From assembly GCA_016192065.1 (NCBI GenBank), contig JACPUX010000014.1, positions 1 to 37,930 of the forward strand: 37,930 nucleotides of DNA, read 5' to 3'. The DNA comes from Betaproteobacteria bacterium. Its GTDB lineage: Bacteria; Pseudomonadota; Gammaproteobacteria; Burkholderiales; Casimicrobiaceae. Of the stretch, positions 26,679 to 37,710 are shown piece by piece. Both the position numbers and the translations under genes were made by a program. The notes beneath the pieces are model-generated. The model was not told the DNA's origin. It saw nothing but the letters and a program-made list of their open reading frames with translations, and did no database searches. The first letter of the stretch is position 1. The number at the start of each line of letters is the position of its first letter.

Positions 26679-28763
26679 TCAGCCGGCTGGGCCCACTTCT
26701 ACGAGCACATCGTAGAACGCCGCGGTGCCACCGAAGTCGGTGAGCTTCTGCGACGTCACTTCGTTGACGTTGCGGCCGTCGGGCGAGAGCTTGCGCCACC
26801 AGATCGAGGGCGACATGGCGACGCCCGGTCGTACCCGATCGGTGATGCGCAACTGTGCGCCGAATTCGCCGCGGTCGTTGAAGATGCGTAGTTCATCTCC
26901 GTCCGCAAGGCCGCGCGCGGTGGCGTCTTCGGGGTGCAGTTCGAGGCGCGGACCGCCTTCTTCCTCGCGAAAGCGGGGCAAATGGCCAAAGGAGGAGTTA
27001 AGGAAGTTGCGCGCCGGTGGCGAGATCAGGGCGAGGGGAAAGCGTGCCGCGAGTTCGGGCGCCGAAGCACGTGATTCATGCGGTGGCGTGAAATGTGGCA
27101 GCGGGTCAATGCCCTGGGCGGCCAGGGTCTCGCTATAGAACTCGCATCTGCCCGAGGGCGTGAAGAAATTGCCCTGGGCGAACGGAGCAAAGGGCTCGGG
27201 CAAAGACAAGCGCTCCCAGCCGCGCTCCAGGAGCTTCGCCCAATCCACGCCGCGCATCCGCGGGTGATCCCAGAGAAAGGCCTGGCGAGCGATTTCGAGA
27301 TCGCTTTCGAACAAGGCAGCATCGGTGAATCCCAGGCGCCGCGCCAGCAGCCGAAAGACTTCGCTGTTGGGCTTGGCTTCGCCCAAGGGCGCAATCGCCG
27401 GGTGATTCACCAGCACATATAGGTGACCGTAGGACTTGTGGATGTCGAAGTGTTCGAGCTGCGTGGTCGCGGGCAAGACGATGTCGGCATAGTCGGCGGT
27501 GTCAGTGAGGAAGCTGTCATGCACCACCGTGAACAGGTCTTCGCGGCTGAAGCCTCGCACCACCTTGCGGCTCTCGGGAGCAACCGCCACCGGATTGGAG
27601 TTGTAGACATAGAGCGCGCGGATTGGCGGCCGGGCTTCGAGCAAGGCGTTGCCGATCGCCGACATGTTGATGTGCCTCGGGCGATTGGGCAGGAGGTCGG
27701 GCCGTTCCAGGGCCGCGGTGTTCATGGGGTAGGTGCCCGAAGTCGAAAGCAAAATGCCGCCTGAGGCGTGACGCCAATCGCCGGTCAGAGCCGGTAGGCA
27801 GGCGATAGTGCGCATCGCCATGCCGCCACCGCCGTGGCGCTGCAAGCCATAGTTGACGCGAATCGCGGTCGGCCGATTGCCGCCGTAATCCGCGGCGAGG
27901 TGCTCGATCGCCGCCGTCGCCAAGCCGGTAATGCGGGCGGCGCGCTCCGGAGTCCAATCGGCGACCCGTGCCTTCAGGGCGTCGAAGCCAAGGGTGTAAC
28001 GGGCGACGTAGTCGTGATCGATTCGATCATCGCGGATCAGGCAGTGCATCAAGGCCAGCGCCAAGGCGGCATCGGTCCCGGGCAGAAGGGCCAGGTGCTC
28101 GTGGCACTTCTGCGCCGATTGGCTGCGATAGGGATCGATGGCAATGAGCTTGGCGCCGCGTCGCTTGGCTTCCTGAATCTGACGCCAAAGGTGCAAATTG
28201 GAAACGATCGGGTTGGTGCCCCAGAGGATGATCAGGCGGGCGTCGGAAAACTGCTCCGGGTCGGTGCCCACGGTGGCACCGATGGTCGCCTTGTAGCCCT
28301 CGAAGCCGGCCGATGAACAAATCGTCCGATCGAGAATGGAGGCGCCGAGGCGATGAAAGAAGCGCCGATCCATGCCGGAACTCTGCACCAGACCCATGGT
28401 GCCGGCGTAGCTGTAGGGAACGATCGCTTCCGGGCCGTCGGTCGAACTGGCGATTTCGGTGAAACGCCGAACTATGGTTTCTAGAGCCTCATCCCAACTG
28501 ATCCGCGCGAACTCGCCGCGACCCTTGGGCCCGACCCTTTTCAGGGGATGGAGCAGGCGCTCTTCGCTATAGGTGCGTTCGAGATAATGGGCCACCTTGG
28601 TGCATAGGACGCCGGCAGTCGTGGGGTGGTCCTTGGCGCCGGCAATGGCGACGGCGCGACCGTTTTCGACGGTCGTCAGGAATGCGCAGGTATCCGGGCA
28701 ATCGTGCGGGCAGGCGCCGTGAACGTTAATTGCCGCGGCGCTCGACGATGATGCCGGGCGCAT
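26679..28763 (-). CDS. Molybdopterin oxidoreductase with N-terminal 4Fe-4S site
   Basis: The 694-residue protein belongs to the DMSO reductase superfamily (COG0243). Cys18, Cys22, Cys26 (ACPHDCPDTCAF) and Cys54 (GVLCTK) form the 4Fe-4S site. The molybdopterin domains follow, with WGTNPIVSNLHLW, IDPYRSQSA and LPGTDAALALALMH, and a C-terminal dinucleotide domain (about 570-690). Cys149 in TICSSAGFEGY is a likely molybdenum ligand by analogy with Nap-type enzymes, an inference. It has no twin-arginine signal, so it is probably cytoplasmic. The substrate is unknown. It starts three bases after the RNA helicase stop, so the two genes are likely cotranscribed. Confidence 0.92.
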   Translation of the reverse strand: MRPASSSSAAAINVHGACPHDCPDTCAFLTTVENGRAVAIAGAKDHPTTAGVLCTKVAHYLERTYSEERLLHPLKRVGPKGRGEFARISWDEALETIVRRFTEIASSTDGPEAIVPYSYAGTMGLVQSSGMDRRFFHRLGASILDRTICSSAGFEGYKATIGATVGTDPEQFSDARLIILWGTNPIVSNLHLWRQIQEAKRRGAKLIAIDPYRSQSAQKCHEHLALLPGTDAALALALMHCLIRDDRIDHDYVARYTLGFDALKARVADWTPERAARITGLATAAIEHLAADYGGNRPTAIRVNYGLQRHGGGGMAMRTIACLPALTGDWRHASGGILLSTSGTYPMNTAALERPDLLPNRPRHINMSAIGNALLEARPPIRALYVYNSNPVAVAPESRKVVRGFSREDLFTVVHDSFLTDTADYADIVLPATTQLEHFDIHKSYGHLYVLVNHPAIAPLGEAKPNSEVFRLLARRLGFTDAALFESDLEIARQAFLWDHPRMRGVDWAKLLERGWERLSLPEPFAPFAQGNFFTPSGRCEFYSETLAAQGIDPLPHFTPPHESRASAPELAARFPLALISPPARNFLNSSFGHLPRFREEEGGPRLELHPEDATARGLADGDELRIFNDRGEFGAQLRITDRVRPGVAMSPSIWWRKLSPDGRNVNEVTSQKLTDFGGTAAFYDVLVEVGPAG

Positions 28764-28766
28764 GTC

Positions 28767-30227
<1,461 letters not shown>

Positions 30228-30388
30228 CCGGTGGGTCTCCACTCGCCGCTCGCCAAGGGTTGCGCTTTGCGTTCGGTAATCGCGTGTCAGGGTCGCCGGG
30301 CCGGGCCAGGGTTCCTGGCCAAGCTAAGGGGCGAGGCCGAAACTGGGGCACCCCTTGCGGAGGGCGGGCGGGGGGAGCAAAAAAGTGC

Positions 30389-30397
30389 ATTCTAGCA
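30389..30397 (-). promoter_or_regulatory. Probable rhlE promoter (extended -10)
   Basis: On the - strand TGC-TAGAAT (30397-30389) is an extended -10. No clear -35 is needed for such promoters. Transcription would start near 30382, giving a leader of about 155 bases that includes the hairpin GGCCAGG/CCTGGCC (30304-30310 and 30314-30320). Confidence 0.5.
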
Positions 30398-30445
30398 TTG
30401 CCAAGGTCGCCGGGCCGAGACCAAGGCATCAGAGGCGAAAAATGC

Positions 30446-30451
30446 TATAAT
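30446..30451 (+). promoter_or_regulatory. typA promoter (extended -10)
   Basis: TATAAT at 30446-30451 is preceded by TGC at 30443-30445, an extended -10 promoter. Transcription would start near 30458, about 20 bases before the typA ATG. It diverges from the rhlE extended -10, the two -10 boxes being 51 bases apart. Confidence 0.65.
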
Positions 30452-30478
30452 TTAAAGCTTTTTTCCGAACGAAACGCC

Positions 30479-32293
<1,815 letters not shown>

Positions 32294-32321
32294 TTGACCC
32301 GCACTGACCGGTGGTGCACCC

Positions 32322-32354
32322 GCGCCGGCTCCCCGGGCGCAAGTTTTCGCGCCC
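32322..32354 (+). terminator. Possible weak terminator after typA
   Basis: GCGCC 32322-32326 can pair with GGCGC 32336-32340, followed by AAGTTTT; an alternative hairpin pairs GGGCGC 32335-32340 with GCGCCC 32349-32354. The T-run is short and the stems compete, so termination is uncertain. Confidence 0.35.
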
Positions 32355-32410
32355 ATCTTGGCAGAAAGCCCTTATCATTGCCGGGTTTGACATCGGGACC
32401 AGGCCAGGTG

Positions 32411-32737
32411 ATGGCGGAAGAACAGCGAAAATTTCCCCGCCGGCCGCTCAAGCGAGCGGCCCGGGTTGTCACTCGCGACGCACCTCCCGTGGAGGGCACC
32501 ACTATCGACGTGTCCGCAGGCGGATTGTGCCTGGTCTTGCCCCGCCAATTGTCGGTGGGTGCGCCCTGCGCCGTCAGCTTCGACATTCCCGTTAATGCCT
32601 TCAAACAGACGGTTTCAGCGGTTTCCCGGGTGACTTGGGCGATTTGCAGCACCGACGGGTTCAAGACCGGTTTGCAGTTCGTCGAAATCGACCCGGCCAG
32701 CGCCACCGCCATCGCCCGCTACGTGAGCGGCACCTGA
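32411..32737 (+). CDS. PilZ-domain protein
   Basis: The 108 residues form a single PilZ domain, the c-di-GMP receptor fold. The RxxxR motif (Arg6-Arg10, with Arg11-Arg15 also available) and DVSAGG (Asp33-Ser35-Gly38, the DxSxxG motif) are present, and GLQFVEID is near the end. It is a stand-alone receptor, so its output partner is unknown. ATG 32411 gives the motif close to the start; a longer frame from 32294 has no conserved content. It is downstream of typA and convergent with the LytTR regulator; a role in motility or pili is only inferred from the neighbourhood. Confidence 0.85.
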   Translation: MAEEQRKFPRRPLKRAARVVTRDAPPVEGTTIDVSAGGLCLVLPRQLSVGAPCAVSFDIPVNAFKQTVSAVSRVTWAICSTDGFKTGLQFVEIDPASATAIARYVSGT

Positions 32738-32761
32738 ACGCGCCGAGCGACGGCGCGGGGT

Positions 32762-33517
32762 TCACATTTGCTTGAACAAGTGGGCGAAAGTCCGGCTGAC
32801 TTCGAGCTTTTCCTCGCTGCCATTGACCAGCACCCTTTGCCGGCCCTGCAAGTCTCGGGTCACTCCGGCGATCGCCTTGGCGTTGACCAGAATCGCCCGG
32901 TGGATTTGCCAGAAGCGGGCCGGATCGAGTTCCTCAACCAGCTCCTTGATCGGTTTGCGAATCAAGCTTTCGCCTTCGCGGGTCAGTACCCGGGTGTATT
33001 TGTCTTCGGCGCGGAAGAATAGGATTTCTTCGACCGGAATCATGCGCAAGAGACTGCCGCGAGTCGCCTGAATCCACTCAAGATAGCGCCGGGCGCTTGG
33101 CTCCAGGCCGGCGGCCAGCGCGTCAATCAGTTTGTGCACGTCCGCCCCGGGAGCCTGGGTGGACGCGCCCAGCCTTTGCCGGGTGCGCAGCAGGCGATCG
33201 TCCTCCACGGGTTTGAGCAAATAGTCCACCGCCCCCTCCTCAAAAGCCGCGACGGCGTATTCGTCATAAGCGGTGACGAAGACCACTCGAGTTTCTGCAC
33301 AGACACGGCGGGCGACTTCGATGCCCGACAGACCGGGCATGCGAATGTCGAGAAAGGAAACGTCCGGCCGCAGCTCGCGGATGAGCTGCCAAGCCTCATC
33401 GCCGTTCCTGGCCTCGGCAAGTAGCTCCAGCTCAGGCCAGACGCGATGTAGCGCGGCGCGGAGTTGATCGCGCAGCAGCCGTTCATCATCGGCAAGTACG
33501 GCCCGGAGTGCAGTCAT
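32762..33517 (-). CDS. LytTR-family response regulator (AlgR/LytT type)
   Basis: The 251 residues comprise a receiver domain (1-118) with phosphoacceptor Asp57 in FLDIRMPG and Lys102, and a LytTR DNA-binding domain (about 145-248, FFRAEDKYTRVLT, RKPIKELVEELDPARFWQIHRA). Such regulators bind direct repeats about 21 bases apart. ATG 33517 fits the receiver start (MTALRAVLADDE); an upstream ATG at 33532 would add five residues. It overlaps the end of the kinase gene by 32 bases, so the pair is cotranscribed and translationally coupled. Confidence 0.93.
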   Translation of the reverse strand: MTALRAVLADDERLLRDQLRAALHRVWPELELLAEARNGDEAWQLIRELRPDVSFLDIRMPGLSGIEVARRVCAETRVVFVTAYDEYAVAAFEEGAVDYLLKPVEDDRLLRTRQRLGASTQAPGADVHKLIDALAAGLEPSARRYLEWIQATRGSLLRMIPVEEILFFRAEDKYTRVLTREGESLIRKPIKELVEELDPARFWQIHRAILVNAKAIAGVTRDLQGRQRVLVNGSEEKLEVSRTFAHLFKQM

Positions 33518-34817
33518 CGTGATTCGCTCCATCGGGGGCGCGGCAGGTTTCGTCGGTTTCCGCCGCCATGGCTTGTTCGCCCAGGGGCAGCGTCAGCGAG
33601 GCGCGGGTTCCGGGCGCATTATCGGTGATTTCGAGCCGCGCGCGGTCGCCGAAAAGCAGGTGCAAGCGTTCGCGGATGTTGGCCAGCCCGACGCCGGTGC
33701 CGGGGGTAGCAGAGAAGCCGCTACCGGTATCGATCACGCTCAGGCGTAGAGTGTCGCCCTCCCGGCCGGCTCTGACCTCGATGCGACCGCCTTCGGGCTT
33801 GGGCTCGAGTCCATGCTTGATGGCATTCTCCACCAGCGTGGGCAGCATCATCGGCGGGAATGGCAGCTTCGCCAGCGCATCCGGAATGTCGAAGGAGAAT
33901 TCCAGCCGGTCTTCCATGCGCACTCTTAGGATGGAAAGATAGGCGCGCGTCAATTCCGCCTCCCGCGCCAAAGTGGATCCGCCATCGCGCATTTGTGGCA
34001 TGGCGGCGCGCAAATACTGGATGAGATGCTTTTGCATGCGCGAGGCGGCAGCCGGGTCGATCTGAATGAGGTGATCGACGCTGGCCAGGGTGTTGAACAG
34101 GAAGTGCGGTTCGATTTGGGCCTGGAGCATCGCCAATCTGGCCTCGGTCGCCTCCTTGGCCAGGCGCGCACAGCTCGCTTCCAGGCGACAACTTTCGGCC
34201 TCACGTTCGGCCACTCTCCGGCGTCCACCCAGAACTTTAGCCACGGCCAGAGTCAGGAGCAAGGACAGGGTGAGTCCCACCGCCAGACCGCTGGCCTGCA
34301 CGCGGTAATGGGAGACTTCCTGATCAATCGCCTCGGCGATCGTGGTATTGACCGTTCTGGCGATCTCCTGACCCAGGTTGGCGGTGGCCTCGGCCGTGGG
34401 CAGGGGCAGTGGGGCCAGACCGTCTTTGGCCCGCTGACGGTTTTCCGCCTCGATTTCCTGACGTGCCTCGGTGAGATCGGCGCGGCGTTCGAGGAGCTCG
34501 TCGATCCGGTCCAGAGCGCTCTGGAGCTTTTCGCTGACCGCATCGAGCTGACGCCCGGCGACCAGTACCCGAAGCCGCGCGCGTTCCGCGCTCTTTTCCG
34601 CCGCGTCCTTCTGGGGTTCGGAGGTGCTCGGGTCCGCCACTCCCGCCAGCAGGCGCGAGAGCGTCTCGCGCGCTTCCGGCCCCATGGCCTCCCGGGTCGC
34701 GGTGACTTGCCCAGTGGCGTAGATCACCGCGGCCAGGAGCAGCAAGCCGAGCAGCAAGAACTTCGGCCAGGTCAGTCGGGCGAGCGTCTCGCCAAGGCGG
34801 TGAAAGAGGTCGGTCAT
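33486..34817 (-). CDS. Sensor histidine kinase (LytS/AlgZ type)
   Basis: The 443-residue protein has a membrane helix at about 18-38 and a second at 177-197. A charged, coiled-coil-like segment of about 135 residues between them is probably periplasmic. The cytoplasmic part has the His_kinase domain with phosphoacceptor His238 (AQIEPHFLFNTL) and the ATPase domain (LVENAIKHG with Asn331, GTGVGLANIRERL). The C-terminal Cys-rich tail overlaps the next gene. It pairs with the LytTR regulator. AlgZ/AlgR controls pili and exopolysaccharide in Pseudomonas; the role here is unknown. Confidence 0.92.
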   Translation of the reverse strand: MTDLFHRLGETLARLTWPKFLLLGLLLLAAVIYATGQVTATREAMGPEARETLSRLLAGVADPSTSEPQKDAAEKSAERARLRVLVAGRQLDAVSEKLQSALDRIDELLERRADLTEARQEIEAENRQRAKDGLAPLPLPTAEATANLGQEIARTVNTTIAEAIDQEVSHYRVQASGLAVGLTLSLLLTLAVAKVLGGRRRVAEREAESCRLEASCARLAKEATEARLAMLQAQIEPHFLFNTLASVDHLIQIDPAAASRMQKHLIQYLRAAMPQMRDGGSTLAREAELTRAYLSILRVRMEDRLEFSFDIPDALAKLPFPPMMLPTLVENAIKHGLEPKPEGGRIEVRAGREGDTLRLSVIDTGSGFSATPGTGVGLANIRERLHLLFGDRARLEITDNAPGTRASLTLPLGEQAMAAETDETCRAPDGANHDDCTPGRTCR

Positions 34818-34844
34818 TGGGGTGCTCCGCTAATCATGGCCATG

Positions 34845-34897
34845 AACATAAGCCAAGCCGCATCATGCTGCAATGGTTAAGGGATGGAAGGAACGGT
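34845..34897 (-). promoter_or_regulatory. Candidate promoter and LytTR-like direct repeats for the kinase gene
   Basis: On the - strand TTGCAG (34873-34868) and TATGTT (34850-34845) are 17 bases apart. ACCGTTCC (34897-34890) and ACCATTGC (34877-34870) are direct repeats 20 bases apart, one overlapping the -35. The arrangement resembles LytTR-type operator repeats, hinting at autoregulation. The matches are imperfect and the call is tentative. Confidence 0.35.
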
Positions 34898-34996
34898 GAG
34901 CGGCGCAGGGCGCGAGCCGGCGCGACAGAGCGTCGCGGAGCCGGGCCGAGGGGAATGCTAAACTCCAGCTTGGAATGTTCACGGGCAGGCGGCGAC

Positions 34997-36385
34997 TTGG
35001 GTAACGAGTTCTTTGTTTTTGCCATCGGCTTGACCGTGCTGCTGGTCGCGGTGATCGGGCTGGTGCTCGCACAGGCAAGGCTGCGCCAAGGCCTTGAGCG
35101 CGGCTCCGAAGAACGCCACCGGGCCATGCTGGCCGATCTGCATCAAGGCCTGGCGGCGCAGGGTGAACGTTTGGTGCGGGCGCAACTCGATGCCAGCGAA
35201 CGCCTGAGTGCGGCGGTCAGCCGGGAACAGGCAGCGACCCGCGAGTCCCTGAGCACTTTCGAGCGGGTTGTTTCCGAACAAATGCGGCAAAGCCGCGAAC
35301 ACACCCTGGCCCGGCTCGCCGAACTGGCGCAGGGTGTACAGAGCCGCCAGGATGAGCTGCGCGCCGAATTGATCGAACAGATGCTGCTGCGGCTTGCCGA
35401 ACAAGCCCGCGCCGAGCAGGAACTACTCCAGGCCACGCTCAAGGCCATCAGCATGCAACTCGCGGAGCGCGTGGAAGGACTGACCCGCAATGTCGACAGC
35501 CGCCTGGAGCAAATTTCCGGCAAAGTATCGGAACGTCTGGATGAGGGGTTCAAGAAAACCAACGAGACCTTCGTCAGCGTGATGGCCCGGCTGGCGACCA
35601 TCGACGAAGCGCAGAAGAAAATCGACGGCCTGACCAGCAACGTCGTGAGCCTGCAACAGCTCCTGGGCGACAAGCGCTCGCGTGGGGCTTTTGGCGAGGT
35701 GCAGCTGGAGGCGCTGGTGCGCAACATCCTGCCGGCAAGCACCTACGCGTTCCAGCAAACGCTGAGCACGGGCACGCGCGTCGACTGCCTGCTCTACCTT
35801 CCGGAGCCAACCGGCAATGTGGCGGTGGATGCCAAGTTCCCGCTGGAGAACTATCACCGGATGACCGAGCCCGAGGCCACTGACGCCCAGCGGGGGCTGG
35901 CTGCGCGCGCCTTCAAAGCGGACCTGCGCCGGCACATCGACGACATTGCCAGCAAGTACATCGTGCCCAATGAAACCTCCGATGGCGCGGTGTTGTTCCT
36001 GCCGGCCGAAGCGGTCTTCGCCGAAGTGCATGCGCACCACGGCGAAGTCGTCGATTACGCCATGCAGAGGCGCGTCTGGATGGTTTCGCCGACCACGCTC
36101 ATGGCGGTGCTGAACACCGCGCGCGCAGTGCTGCGCGACGTGGAGACGCGCAAGCAGATCCACATCATCAAGGACGAGTTGGGCAAGCTCGGCCGAGAGT
36201 TCGGCCGCTTCGACGAACGTATGAAGAAGCTCGCCACCCACATTCGCCTCGCCCACGAGGACGCCGAGCAAGTCGCCCGCACCAGCCAGAAGATCAGCCA
36301 GCGCTTTACCCAGATCGAACGCGCCGAACTGGCGGTCGAAACCGGCAACCCGCCCACTTTGCGGCCGCCCGACGAGGAGAGCTGA
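34997..36385 (+). CDS. rmuC: RmuC-family DNA recombination protein
   Basis: RmuC limits recombination between inverted repeats in E. coli. From TTG 34997 it has 462 residues: a membrane helix (EFFVFAIGLTVLLVAVIGLVLA, about 3-24), a long coiled coil (about 30-210), and the RmuC nuclease-like domain (LLGDKRSRGAFGEVQLEALV, then VDAKFPLENY and DETSDGAVLFLPAEAVFAEV in type). ATG 34955 is an alternative, but it has no well-spaced ribosome binding site and GCTAAACTCC next to it looks like a -10; TTG has AGG at seven bases. It overlaps mtfA by one base. Confidence 0.88.
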   Translation: MGNEFFVFAIGLTVLLVAVIGLVLAQARLRQGLERGSEERHRAMLADLHQGLAAQGERLVRAQLDASERLSAAVSREQAATRESLSTFERVVSEQMRQSREHTLARLAELAQGVQSRQDELRAELIEQMLLRLAEQARAEQELLQATLKAISMQLAERVEGLTRNVDSRLEQISGKVSERLDEGFKKTNETFVSVMARLATIDEAQKKIDGLTSNVVSLQQLLGDKRSRGAFGEVQLEALVRNILPASTYAFQQTLSTGTRVDCLLYLPEPTGNVAVDAKFPLENYHRMTEPEATDAQRGLAARAFKADLRRHIDDIASKYIVPNETSDGAVLFLPAEAVFAEVHAHHGEVVDYAMQRRVWMVSPTTLMAVLNTARAVLRDVETRKQIHIIKDELGKLGREFGRFDERMKKLATHIRLAHEDAEQVARTSQKISQRFTQIERAELAVETGNPPTLRPPDEES

Positions 36386-37158
36386 TGTTCGAGCGCCTGC
36401 GCCGCTGGCGCCGCGACCGAACCCTGGAGCGTGCCGCTCTGCCCGATCCGCTGTGGCAGGAGGCGCTGGCGCGCCTGCCCTTTCTCGAAGCCTATACGCC
36501 CGCCGAACTCCTGCGTCTGCGGGAGCTGGTCACACTGTTCCTAACCGAAAAAGGCATCGTCGGCGCAAAGGGCTTCGAGGTGACGCCACTGATGCGGGTG
36601 GTGATCGCCATCCAGGCCTGTGTCCTGATCCTGGAGCTCGATTTGGGCTGGTACGAAGGCTGGGAAAACGTGATCGTCTATCCTGACGAGTTTGTACCCG
36701 GCTACGAATATGAGGACGAGGCGGGTGTGGTGCATGTGCGTGATGAAGCGCTCGCCGGCGAGGCCTGGGAGGGCGGGCCGGTGCTGCTTTCCTGGGCCGA
36801 TGTGGTTGCCAGCAGTGATTGGGAAACCGCCGGCATGAACCTGGTGATCCACGAGTTCGCGCACAAGCTCGACATGGCCAATGGCAGCGTCGATGGCATG
36901 CCGCCGCTGCCCGCGGCGATTTCGCGCGTCGCCTGGACTCAGGCGCTGGGCGCGGCCTACGACGAGTTCCGCGCGCGCGTCGAGGCGGGCGAACATACCG
37001 CGATCGATCCGTACGCGGCGGAAAATCCGGGCGAGTTTTTTGCCGTGCTTTCGGAAGTGTTCTTTGTCGCTCCGGGTTTGCTCAAGGCCGAGTACCCGGC
37101 GGTCTATGAGCAGTTCGCCGCGTTCTATCGGCAGGATAGGGCGGCGCGCCGCGCCTGA
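36385..37158 (+). CDS. mtfA: MtfA family zinc peptidase
   Basis: MtfA is a gluzincin-like aminopeptidase that binds the Mlc repressor in E. coli and so affects glucose uptake. The 257 residues contain HEFAH (156-160), the zinc-binding and catalytic motif, with glutamates at 217 and 224 in NPGEFFAVLSEVFF as candidates for the third ligand. NVIVYP and DWETAGMNLVIHEFAHKLDM are characteristic. Whether Mlc exists in this organism is not shown. It starts at the rmuC stop (TGATG) and is convergent with mog. Confidence 0.92.
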   Translation: MFERLRRWRRDRTLERAALPDPLWQEALARLPFLEAYTPAELLRLRELVTLFLTEKGIVGAKGFEVTPLMRVVIAIQACVLILELDLGWYEGWENVIVYPDEFVPGYEYEDEAGVVHVRDEALAGEAWEGGPVLLSWADVVASSDWETAGMNLVIHEFAHKLDMANGSVDGMPPLPAAISRVAWTQALGAAYDEFRARVEAGEHTAIDPYAAENPGEFFAVLSEVFFVAPGLLKAEYPAVYEQFAAFYRQDRAARRA

Positions 37159-37170
37159 AGCGCAGTTTGC

Positions 37171-37710
37171 TCAGGTCCTGGGCTTCGCCGCCGATTTGGG
37201 GCGAAACGCCTGGCAGACGCGATCCTCGGTTTCGACATAAGGTCCGCCGATCAAGTCCAGGCAATAGGGCACCGCGGGGAAGATGCCATCGAGGGTTTCC
37301 CTGATCGCTTTGGGTTGACCTGGCAGATTGATGATCAGGCTGCGCCCGCGGATCACCCCCACTTGGCGCGACAGGATCGCCGTGGGCACGTACTTGAGAC
37401 TGACCGCCCGCATCAGTTCACCAAAACCTGGCAGCACCTTGTGAGCAACCGCAAGGGTGGCTTCGGGGGTCACATCGCGCACCGCCGGCCCGGTGCCCCC
37501 AGTGGTCAACACCAGGGCGCAGCCAACGATGTCGGTCAGTTCGATCAGGGTGCGCTCGATGGCCGGCTGGTCGTCGGCGATCAACCTCGTTTCCGCCCGC
37601 CAGGGCGAGCGCAGGGCAGCGGCGAACCACTCCTGAAGCCCGGGCAGTCCCTGGTCTTGGTACACGCCTTGGCTTGCCCGATCGCTGATCGAGACCAGGC
37701 CGAGCAACAA
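37171..37710 (-). CDS. mog: Molybdopterin adenylyltransferase Mog
   Basis: Mog (MogA) activates molybdopterin with ATP for molybdenum insertion. The 179 residues match E. coli Mog closely at LGLVSISDRASQGVYQD, LTTGGTGPAVRDVTPEATL (69-87), PGFGELMRAVSLKYVPTAILSRQ in pattern, and AFRPKSA near the end. The MPT-binding TTGGTG loop is intact. The start is TTG 37710 (or the next codon, also TTG); no in-frame ATG or GTG is nearby, and the reading frame just upstream is low-complexity. A molybdoenzyme is encoded 8 kb away. Confidence 0.93.
   Translation of the reverse strand: MLLGLVSISDRASQGVYQDQGLPGLQEWFAAALRSPWRAETRLIADDQPAIERTLIELTDIVGCALVLTTGGTGPAVRDVTPEATLAVAHKVLPGFGELMRAVSLKYVPTAILSRQVGVIRGRSLIINLPGQPKAIRETLDGIFPAVPYCLDLIGGPYVETEDRVCQAFRPKSAAKPRT

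Noticed and set aside
30304..30320. GGCCAGG/CCTGGCC hairpin as a terminator
   Set aside because: There is no T-tract on either strand. It falls inside the probable rhlE leader.
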